Below, piece after piece: positions 50,360-58,245 of a stretch of DNA of 64,000 nucleotides; the first letter of the stretch is position 1, and the number at the start of each line of letters is the position of its first letter. The DNA is from Cognatilysobacter claricitrinus. Lineage in GTDB: Bacteria > Pseudomonadota > Gammaproteobacteria > Xanthomonadales > Xanthomonadaceae. The notes under the pieces were generated by a model. That model was not told where the DNA came from and did not search any database. It worked only from the letters and a program-made list of their open reading frames with translations. Location: contig NZ_BAAFZV010000001.1 of assembly GCF_045866565.1 (NCBI RefSeq), positions 248,001 through 312,000 on the forward strand, in the 5' to 3' direction. The position numbers and the translations under genes were made by a program.

Positions 50360-53323
50360 TCAGAGGTTGAAGCCGCGCACGAGGAAAACCGCCATTTGAT
50401 CACGGGTGACCACTGAGCCCGGGCAGTACAGTTTTGGCGCGGCGGAACATCCTGAGGTCACACCCTCCCTCGCCAACTGTTCAATCCATGGAGCAGCCCA
50501 ATACTCCACGGGCACATCTTCGAACACTCCGATGGCGGCAGGAGGCTGATAAGAAGGACCGTGCACTGCGCGCAGGATGAAGACCGCCATCTGGTCGCGC
50601 GTGACCGCCGAGTCGGGGCAATAGAGACGCGGCGCGGCGGAACAACCAGTTGTAATCCCGTCGCGTGCCAATTGCTCAATCCATGGCGCAGCCCAATGGG
50701 TGGTCGGAACGTCCTGAAAGGTCCCAATTGCCGCGGAAGGCACGAACGAAGTGCCACGCGTCGCCCGCTCGAGGAACACGGCCATCTGGTCGCGCGACAC
50801 CGGAGAGTCGGGGCAGTACCTCCTCGGCGACGCGCCGCAGCCCGAGGTCACGCCGGCCCGGTAAAGGCGGCCAATGAAGTTGTAGGCCCAGTGATAGGTC
50901 GGGACATCCGCGAAATCGGTCGATTGGGGAAGCTCGCGCATCCATATGCCACGACCATAGGTGAAGGCGAACAGTCGTGCGCCGCCATCACCGTTGCGCT
51001 CCAAGGTGACCTTGCTCACCGGAACACCGCCAAACGGAGAATTAGCGAGTGTCCATGTGTTGCCCCGATCAGTCGTGACGTAGAGACCCGCTGGAGTACC
51101 CGCGTACAGGACAGCCGAATTGTTGGGGTCGACGGCGATGCTGGTCATGCCCACGTAGTTCGGCAGACTTCCAGCCTGCCCGGGGTGATCAAGGGCCTGC
51201 CATACGCGCCCATCAGCGGAGTAATAGACCTTGGCAGCAGCGCGATCGTTCCCCGCGCCGTAGAGCCCGTTACTGCCCGGTACGGGATCGCGCACCAGAT
51301 TCTGCATCCGTGCGCGCTCCGGCGCGCAGGAGCTACCTGAGCCGATCACGCAGCCATTCAAATCGCGCTGCTCCCAAGCACCCTGTCCCGGAACTGCTTC
51401 GCTCATGATGCGGCCGTCACTGGTGACGCCCAAGAGACTGCCATCGCTCCTGAACGCAACCGCCGCCAGCGACACAGAAAGTCCGACGCCTTCCCACGTC
51501 TCGCCGCCATCCGTTGAGACCATCGCTCCACCGGCGGTGGGAATGGCCAGCTTCGAGGTAGTCGCAGGATGTTGAGCGACAGGATAGCTGTTGCGGGTGT
51601 AGACGACGTTTGAGTTTTCAAGGCTGGGAAACACGAACCCGCCGGCCGCTATGCTCCCCGGGAACCAGTAGTCTCCTGACGCCCAGACCGGTGGTGGAAG
51701 GTCAATCAGCTGCGATTGCTGCACGTAGTTGCCGCCGCCCATGTAAACCGTCGGTGCGGACTCTCGACCGAAGAGCACCGAGCCTTCACCGACGTTGACG
51801 TGCGACCACGAGTTCGCCGAACCGTCATTCCCTACGATCGTCTCTCCGTAATAGGTGCTCGGGTTGTAAGAGACAGCTGCGTAGCTTTGATAGTCCCGTG
51901 TGGACCCGTCGATTATCTCGCCGGCGGAGTAACCGTCGACCATGTCTGCCCAAGTGACCGATGGGCCAGCGCCAGGCTGGTCGCAGGTGCTCGCTGGATA
52001 GGCCTGCAGCGCATCGCGCGCATTGTCCGTGCGTTTCACTCCGTCTGCACCCGCAGTGAACACGCGATTATTCGCGCCGCTCGCGTAGCCTGTTGCAAAC
52101 GCAATGGCGGCGTTCGACTCGACGGCAGTGCCAGCCAAGCCGAACGTGGCGGCACCGTCGTCGGAGCGGTAGATCTGGCCTCCTGCAATCCAAACAACGT
52201 TTGCGTTGCGGGGATCGACCGCGAGTTGATATTCCTCGAAATAGTTGTACGGGGACGGGTTGGCGCAGTCACGACCGAAAATGCCGGGAAGCGCGATATT
52301 GAACGGGTTATTCGAGTTGACAGGCGGCGTGTTTTCCCCCGCCAAGGCACGCTGGAAAACCGTTTGCCACTGCACACCGCCGTCCGTCGAACGGTAGATT
52401 CGATCGATCAGTCGACTATGGCCTTGGGGAGTCTTGGTCGCCGCAACGTAAAGGACATTTCCATCGGTCGGCGCCACGGCGAGCTTCAGACGATCGCTGG
52501 TATCCGCAAGGCCGGACGACGTCAACGGCGCCAGCAGCGGGCTGTCGATCGGAGACCACAGCACCTGCGTGGCACAGACGGCGTAGAAGCGATTTCGGTC
52601 CGGTGCGAGTTCCAGCGCGCTGCAGTCATTGGCGGGCTGGCCGTTGCCTTTGAGAACCGCCGACCATGTGGAACCGCCATCGACGCTGCGAAGTATGCCG
52701 GCATCGCGCGATGCGGCGAGCAGCAGACCGCTTCGTCCCGCAACGGTGCGCACACGGTCGACTCGCTGAAGCGCTGCGGCATCCTTCGGGCTGGCCGGGC
52801 CCGGAATCACCTGGGACCACGTTGCGCCGGCGTCGGTCGACTTGAAGATGCCCGACGTGGGATACGTTTCGTCGCGATCCGCGTTCGAGTAGGCGTATAG
52901 CGTGTCCGCATCGGTCGCGGAAATCTCCAGACGGCCCAGCTGCATGGCGAGCTGGCTCACGAACGTCCAGCGGCCCCCCGCGTCGTCTGTGCGAAACACG
53001 CCGCCCATGGTGCTGAGGGCATACAGCCGCGATGGGCGAAACGGGTCGACAACCATACTCGACGTCGGGCCACCAACGCCGTTGGGGCCCAGGTACGTCC
53101 AGCCCGACTCCGGCTGCAGCTGGGAAGATGAGAGGCTGGCCGTTGCCGCCGTGTGTGTACGCGCCCCCGTAGCTTCTGTCGGCTGTCCCCATCCATTGGC
53201 CGATGAGCCGAATATCGTGAGGCCATACACAGCGATGGCAGACGCAAACGCCACGCCGCCGAAGGCCACGACAGCCGTCCCTACCACGCGTCGAACGCGC
53301 GTGCCCTTCTCCAAAAGCGCCAT
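50360..53323 (-). CDS. Secreted Asp-box beta-propeller protein with three cysteine-type SLH-like repeats (first paralogue)
   Basis: The 987-residue product starts at an ATG with GGGGAGG four bases upstream. It has an N-terminal hydrophobic export segment (about 13-36), then a large Asp-box/BNR-type propeller opening GWTYLGPNGVGGPTSS. At least six S-x-D-x-G-x-T-W-like turns follow (for example FKSTDAGATW, LRSVDGGSTW, YRSTDGGVQW, VSTDGGETW). The C-terminal 184 residues (804-987) are three 65-residue SLH-like repeats, each with FxDVP...WA..WIEQLARxGxTSGC...YCP...VTRDQMAVFxxR. No catalytic residues are recognisable; a binding or structural role at the surface is inferred. Confidence 0.75.
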   Translation of the reverse strand: MALLEKGTRVRRVVGTAVVAFGGVAFASAIAVYGLTIFGSSANGWGQPTEATGARTHTAATASLSSSQLQPESGWTYLGPNGVGGPTSSMVVDPFRPSRLYALSTMGGVFRTDDAGGRWTFVSQLAMQLGRLEISATDADTLYAYSNADRDETYPTSGIFKSTDAGATWSQVIPGPASPKDAAALQRVDRVRTVAGRSGLLLAASRDAGILRSVDGGSTWSAVLKGNGQPANDCSALELAPDRNRFYAVCATQVLWSPIDSPLLAPLTSSGLADTSDRLKLAVAPTDGNVLYVAATKTPQGHSRLIDRIYRSTDGGVQWQTVFQRALAGENTPPVNSNNPFNIALPGIFGRDCANPSPYNYFEEYQLAVDPRNANVVWIAGGQIYRSDDGAATFGLAGTAVESNAAIAFATGYASGANNRVFTAGADGVKRTDNARDALQAYPASTCDQPGAGPSVTWADMVDGYSAGEIIDGSTRDYQSYAAVSYNPSTYYGETIVGNDGSANSWSHVNVGEGSVLFGRESAPTVYMGGGNYVQQSQLIDLPPPVWASGDYWFPGSIAAGGFVFPSLENSNVVYTRNSYPVAQHPATTSKLAIPTAGGAMVSTDGGETWEGVGLSVSLAAVAFRSDGSLLGVTSDGRIMSEAVPGQGAWEQRDLNGCVIGSGSSCAPERARMQNLVRDPVPGSNGLYGAGNDRAAAKVYYSADGRVWQALDHPGQAGSLPNYVGMTSIAVDPNNSAVLYAGTPAGLYVTTDRGNTWTLANSPFGGVPVSKVTLERNGDGGARLFAFTYGRGIWMRELPQSTDFADVPTYHWAYNFIGRLYRAGVTSGCGASPRRYCPDSPVSRDQMAVFLERATRGTSFVPSAAIGTFQDVPTTHWAAPWIEQLARDGITTGCSAAPRLYCPDSAVTRDQMAVFILRAVHGPSYQPPAAIGVFEDVPVEYWAAPWIEQLAREGVTSGCSAAPKLYCPGSVVTRDQMAVFLVRGFNL

Positions 53324-53566
53324 ACCACCTCCCCAAGTGGACGCGCATCATCCCAAATGCAAGGAGATGGCGCCACCAGAGCGCCCAGCGCACGGGCTCG
53401 ACGGCTCTGCTCTATCGACCCTGCACGCGCTTCAACGTGATCGGGGGACGCATCCCGCTAGACTGGTAACGCGATATCCGACCGACTTCGCTGTCGACCG
53501 ACCACCGGGGCGCACTGGTCCGCAGCCTCGGAGAACGGGCTTGTTTTCTTCGCGGCGCGCGAGCCG
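53324..53566. other. 243-base gap between the two SLH-like paralogues
   Basis: No open gene of convincing quality. It holds the leader of the 50360-53323 gene; the other gene's stop is at 53567. I see no clear promoter hexamers or repeats. Confidence 0.6.
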
Positions 53567-56467
53567 CTAGAGATTGAAGTTCCTGACAAGAAAAACAGCC
53601 ATCTGATCGCGTGTTACCGCTCCGGAAGGACAGAAGAGTTTCGGCTGTGCGGAGCAGCCCGAAGTCACGCCTTCGCGCGCCAACTGCTCGATCCAGGGAG
53701 CTGCCCAGAAGTCGGCGGAAACGTCCTGAAATACGCCAGAAGCCGCGGGAGGCTGATAGCCCGCGCCGTGCTTTGCGCGCAGCAGAAACACTGCCAACTG
53801 GTCTCGAGTCAACGTCGCAGCAGGGCAATAGAGCGCGGGTTGGACGGAGCAGCCGGTCGTAACGCCGTCCCGCGCGAGTTGCTCGATCCAACTCGCGGCC
53901 CAGTTGGTGGACGGAACATCTGCGAAAACGCCTGCAGCAGCCGGGGGTGTATAGCTTTGGCCGTGCACGGCCCGGATGAGAAATACCGCCATCTGATCGC
54001 GCGTGACCGTCTGATCAGGACAGTAGATGAGCGGCGATGTGCCGCAGCCCGAAGTGATGCCGGCGGCAAACAGGCGACCGATGTAATCGTACGCCCAATG
54101 GTTCGCGGGCACGTCCGCAAACAGCGTCGAGTACGGGAGCCATTGCGACCAAGCACCGCGTCCCACGGTGAACACGTATAGCAGCCGCTGCCCAGTTGCA
54201 CTCTTGCGGACAACCAACTGACTCACGGGTATTGGACCAAAAGGCGTGGCGTACGGTACCCACGTCGCGCCACCATCTTGGCTGGCGAAGACGCCCCGCC
54301 CTGTACCCGCGTAGAGCCAAGCGGAATTATCCGGATCGACCGCGAGTCGCATGCTGCTACGCCCGTGCGGCAGATCGCGCTCGACCCCTGCTAGGGGTGT
54401 CCAAGTGACGCCATCCGCTGATCGGTAGATCCCCGGTGTGTCTGACGACACATCGGACTTGGAGGTAACAGCGTAGACATCCGTGCTGCCAGCTACCGGG
54501 CTAGCCACGAGGTCATCGATCGCCGGCCTGTCCCCGTTGCAAGTTCCGCTGGTGATCAAGCACCCCGTCAAATCGCGTTCCGTCCAGCTGTCGCTGTCCG
54601 GTGCGGTCTCCATCAGCAACGTCCCGCCCGAGCGCACCATGAGGAGACGACCGTCCGCCCGGAAGATCACGCGGGTCGCGTTCGTCACCGTGCTGGTGCG
54701 ACGCCAGGTAACCCCGGCATCGTCCGAACGATTTACCCCATATTGGCTGACGACCGCGAGCTGGGAAGGTCGTGAAGGATTTTGCGCGGGATGTGGGAAG
54801 GACGCGCCGCGACCAACCTCGTTGTCATGCGCTGAATAGACGTATCCCAGCGTGTTGGAATAGCCCATCGTCGCAAACGTTTTCGTCCAGCTGCCGCCGG
54901 ATCGGTCCAGACGATAAGCGTAGGGATCTGACGCGAGCAACAACCTGTCCACGCCACCAAGGGAGGGAAGGACAACTCGGCCTACGCTGGCATCGAGAAG
55001 GGCCCACGACGGGCTGCCTTCAGATCCCATGTAAGTGCCGCGCTCCAGCACAGCCGCAAAAAGTGCGCCATTGCCATCGGCCTCACCGTCCAGGACACGG
55101 CCGGTGGACAGCCCATGGTGCAACGTTGTCCACGCAACAGCCGGTGCGGGATTATTCGTCCCCTTGCAGGTCGAGGAAGGGTAGGTCTGGACGGCCTGTC
55201 GAGCATTCAGCGTCCGCATCAGACCCGAGGGGCCTGCCGCATACAGAGTGGAATCGACTGAATAAGTGGGCGAGAACGAGATCGCACTCTCGCCGATTCC
55301 ATCCAGCAGCGACGCGCGCCCCATGGTGCGCCCACCATCGTCGGACCGATAGATTTCTCGGCCGCCTACCCACAGGGTTTCCTGATTAAGCGGATCCACC
55401 GCCAATTGGAAAACTTGGTAGCCGTCGCTATGGATGCCATCGCAGCCCTTATCGAAGTCCGCGGGCAGCGCAATGTTGAAGGGATTCGTCGTGGCTGGTC
55501 GATCGAAGCGAATCTCCCACGCGTTGCCCCCGTCGATGGAACGATATATCCGATTGATGCGCGAGCCGCCGCCGCCGTCGTTCCAGTACGTCGAGGCGGC
55601 ATAGATCACATCCGGATTCGACGGAGCGACTGCGATCTTGAGCTTCGCGAAATCATCTGCATGGACGTTGTTCAGGACTGTCACTGTGGAGCCATTGAGC
55701 GGTGCGGAGACGACCGTGCCGCCACAGGAAGCGATGACACGCCCGCGCGCAGCGACAGCGATAACGTCTCCGCACGAGCTGCCCGGTGTCAGGTAATTGC
55801 CGACTTCCGTCCAGTGGGCACCTCCGTCGGCGCTGCGTATCAGCCCGCTTCCAGAAGCACTTGGCAGCGTCGCGAAAAGCAGTCCCGGAGTCTGGGCAAC
55901 CGATCTAATCTGCGTAGCGCGCCCAGTTAGCACGTAGCCTCGAACTAGCGAGTCGTTGGCCACGCCCAACCGGGTCCAGTGCGCGCCGTTGTCGTGCGTT
56001 TGCATGACGTCCTGGAGCGCCAGATAGTCGCTTCCGGACCAGGCATACCAAGTAGCCGGGTCATTTGCGTCCTGTTCAAAGCGGGGCGAGGCAAACGGCA
56101 GTTGGACGACAAACGTCCAGTTGTCGCCGCCATCCACGGACTTGAACACCGCACCCAAGTCTGTCGCCGTCAAGACGAAACCGGAATCCACTCGGCTGGT
56201 CGAAATGGCGGATGTCGGGACGCCGATGTCGTCCGGGCCGAGATACGTCCAGCCACCGATGCTGTCCGCTTGCGCCGCCGAAGGCGTTCGCTGGGCGTTC
56301 GTCGACTTCTGCGTGAGAGGGGCAGAAGCGAGGCCTTCGCTAGCGGACGGAGACAGATGAGCCGACCCGCCGGCACTAGCGGCGAGCAGGACAATCAATG
56401 CAACAGAGCCGACCGCACCTGTCGCCGCGAGCTCCCCAAGCCCACGAATCAAACGCATAGCAACCAT
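53567..56467 (-). CDS. Secreted Asp-box beta-propeller protein with three cysteine-type SLH-like repeats (second paralogue)
   Basis: A paralogue of the previous gene. I take the ATG at 56467 because GGGGAGG lies six bases upstream; longer in-frame starts run toward the divergent ETF-QO gene. The 966 residues have a hydrophobic N-terminal segment (about 17-35, AVGSVALIVLLAASAGG). The propeller begins GWTYLGPDDIGVPTSA, with FKSVDGGDNW, IRSADGGAHW, YRSIDGGNAW and FASQDGGATW turns. The three 65-residue SLH-like repeats at 783-966 carry two cysteines each. The two proteins align over most of their length by eye, so tandem duplication is likely. G+C is lower than in neighbouring core genes. Confidence 0.75.
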   Translation of the reverse strand: MVAMRLIRGLGELAATGAVGSVALIVLLAASAGGSAHLSPSASEGLASAPLTQKSTNAQRTPSAAQADSIGGWTYLGPDDIGVPTSAISTSRVDSGFVLTATDLGAVFKSVDGGDNWTFVVQLPFASPRFEQDANDPATWYAWSGSDYLALQDVMQTHDNGAHWTRLGVANDSLVRGYVLTGRATQIRSVAQTPGLLFATLPSASGSGLIRSADGGAHWTEVGNYLTPGSSCGDVIAVAARGRVIASCGGTVVSAPLNGSTVTVLNNVHADDFAKLKIAVAPSNPDVIYAASTYWNDGGGGSRINRIYRSIDGGNAWEIRFDRPATTNPFNIALPADFDKGCDGIHSDGYQVFQLAVDPLNQETLWVGGREIYRSDDGGRTMGRASLLDGIGESAISFSPTYSVDSTLYAAGPSGLMRTLNARQAVQTYPSSTCKGTNNPAPAVAWTTLHHGLSTGRVLDGEADGNGALFAAVLERGTYMGSEGSPSWALLDASVGRVVLPSLGGVDRLLLASDPYAYRLDRSGGSWTKTFATMGYSNTLGYVYSAHDNEVGRGASFPHPAQNPSRPSQLAVVSQYGVNRSDDAGVTWRRTSTVTNATRVIFRADGRLLMVRSGGTLLMETAPDSDSWTERDLTGCLITSGTCNGDRPAIDDLVASPVAGSTDVYAVTSKSDVSSDTPGIYRSADGVTWTPLAGVERDLPHGRSSMRLAVDPDNSAWLYAGTGRGVFASQDGGATWVPYATPFGPIPVSQLVVRKSATGQRLLYVFTVGRGAWSQWLPYSTLFADVPANHWAYDYIGRLFAAGITSGCGTSPLIYCPDQTVTRDQMAVFLIRAVHGQSYTPPAAAGVFADVPSTNWAASWIEQLARDGVTTGCSVQPALYCPAATLTRDQLAVFLLRAKHGAGYQPPAASGVFQDVSADFWAAPWIEQLAREGVTSGCSAQPKLFCPSGAVTRDQMAVFLVRNFNL

Positions 56468-56577
56468 CGCGCGCCTCCCCAGGCGATTGCAAGCGCGGGA
56501 GTCTACCCGAGTGGCACCGCGCCGTTGCGGCGCGGTGCCAAAAGGCGACAATGACGCCTTATCCGCGGAGACGCACG

Positions 56578-58197
56578 ATGGCTGATATGCCCGAGATCGA
56601 ACGCGACGTGATGGAGTACGACGTCGTCACCGTCGGCGCGGGGCCGTCGGGCCTGGCGTTCGCGATCCGCCTGAAGCAGCTGAATCCCGAGATCTCGGTC
56701 TGCGTGATCGAGAAGGCGTCGACCATCGGCGCGCACATCCTCTCCGGCGCCGTCATCGAAACCGGCCCGCTCGACGCGTTGCTGCCGAATTGGCGTGACA
56801 ACCCGCCGCCCGTGTGCGTGCCCGCGACCGACGACGAGTTCTGGCTGCTGTCCAAGACCGGCGCGCGCAAGCTGCCGGTGCCGCCCGGCATGAACAACCA
56901 TGGCAACGTCATCGTCAGCCTGAGCGCGATGTGCGCGTGGCTCGCGCCGCAGGCCGAGGCGCTGGGCGTCGAGATCTATCCGGGCTTCGCCGCGAGCGAA
57001 ACGTTGCATGACGAAGCGGGCGCGGTGGTCGGCGTGCGCATCGGCGACATGGGCGTCGCGAAGGATGGTTCGCACAAGCCGGGCTATACGCCGGGCATCG
57101 ACATCCGCGCGAAGGTCACGGTGCTCGCCGAAGGTGCGCGCGGCCATCTCACCAAGCGACTCGTGCGCCAGTTCAAGCTCGACGAAGGCCACGACCCGCA
57201 GACGTATTCCATCGGCATCAAGGAGTTGTGGCAGGTGCCGGAAGAGCGCGTCACGCCCGGCAAGATCGTGCACACGCTCGGCTGGCCGGCCTCCAATGAC
57301 ATCTACGGCGGCAGCTTCCTGTATCACCTCGAAAAGGGCCGCATCGCGCTCGGCTACGTCAGCGGTCTCGATTACAAGGACCCGGAGTACAAGCCGTGGG
57401 AAGCCTTCCAGCAGTGGAAGAACCACCCTTCGGTGAAGCCGCTGCTGGAAGGCGGCAACATCGTGTCCGCCGGCGCGCGCGCGATCGTCACCGGCGGCTG
57501 GCAGTCGTTGCCGACCTGCGAAATGCCGGGCGCGATCCTGATTGGCGACACCGCGGGTCTACTCAACGTGCCGAAGATCAAGGGCACGCACCAGGCGATC
57601 CGCTCGGGCATGCTCGCCGCCGAACATCTCGCATCGACGCAACTTTCGCCGCAGGGCTGGGACGCGAAGTTGCGTGCGTCCGACGCGATGGCCGAATTGC
57701 GCGAAGTGCGCAACATCAAGCCCGCATTCAAGCGTGGCCTGTGGTTCGGCCTGCTCAACGCGGCGTGGGAGACCGTCACGCGCGGCAAGTCGCCGTGGAC
57801 CCTGCGCAACAAACCGGACTGGTCGCAGCTCGAGAAACTTGCCGCGCACGAATCACCCAAGCGCGACTACGTGGAACGCACGCTCGCCCCGCGCGACCGC
57901 CTCGCCGGCGTCTACTTCGCCGCGACCGAACACGACGAAGACCAGCCCGTGCACCTCAAGGTGCTCGACACCTCGATCTGCGTCACCCGCTGCACCGTCG
58001 AATACGGCAACCCGTGCACGCGTTTCTGCCCCGCCGGTGTCTACGAGATCGTCGAGGACAAAGCCGCCGGCAAGCGCCTGCAGATCAACGCCGCCAACTG
58101 CGTGCACTGCAAGACCTGCGACATCAAGGACCCGTACGAGATCATCAACTGGGTGACCCCGGAAGGTGGTTCGGGTCCGAATTACCAGATGCTTTGA
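56578..58197 (+). CDS. Electron transfer flavoprotein-ubiquinone oxidoreductase
   Basis: ETF-QO passes electrons from reduced ETF (etfB is in this window) to ubiquinone. The 539-residue protein has the FAD-binding motif VTVGAGPSGLA (residues 17-27) and the membrane-associated quinone region. The C-terminal 4Fe-4S ferredoxin-like part has Cys in SICVTRCTVEYGNPCTRFCPAG and NCVHCKTCDIKDP. I use the ATG at 56578, with GGAG seven bases upstream; an in-frame ATG at 56551 is possible. It is the only plus-strand gene among the SLH-like genes. Confidence 0.95.
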   Translation: MADMPEIERDVMEYDVVTVGAGPSGLAFAIRLKQLNPEISVCVIEKASTIGAHILSGAVIETGPLDALLPNWRDNPPPVCVPATDDEFWLLSKTGARKLPVPPGMNNHGNVIVSLSAMCAWLAPQAEALGVEIYPGFAASETLHDEAGAVVGVRIGDMGVAKDGSHKPGYTPGIDIRAKVTVLAEGARGHLTKRLVRQFKLDEGHDPQTYSIGIKELWQVPEERVTPGKIVHTLGWPASNDIYGGSFLYHLEKGRIALGYVSGLDYKDPEYKPWEAFQQWKNHPSVKPLLEGGNIVSAGARAIVTGGWQSLPTCEMPGAILIGDTAGLLNVPKIKGTHQAIRSGMLAAEHLASTQLSPQGWDAKLRASDAMAELREVRNIKPAFKRGLWFGLLNAAWETVTRGKSPWTLRNKPDWSQLEKLAAHESPKRDYVERTLAPRDRLAGVYFAATEHDEDQPVHLKVLDTSICVTRCTVEYGNPCTRFCPAGVYEIVEDKAAGKRLQINAANCVHCKTCDIKDPYEIINWVTPEGGSGPNYQML

Positions 58198-58204
58198 TAG
58201 CAAC

Positions 58205-58241
58205 GAAGTGGCGCGCACCGCGCAACAGCGATGCGCGCTTC
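58205..58241. terminator. Stem-loop between ETF-QO and the convergent protease gene
   Basis: GCGCGCA (58211-58217) and TGCGCGC (58232-58238) form a 7-bp stem extended by GAA/TTC across a small bulge. It lies in the 48 bases between convergent stops. Confidence 0.4.
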
Positions 58242-58245
58242 TGGA

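Noticed and set aside
50360..56467. Sialidases or GH74 glycosidases, because of the Asp-box turns
   Set aside because: The Asp-box is a structural turn of propellers. I could not find catalytic residues of either family, so no enzyme activity is claimed.
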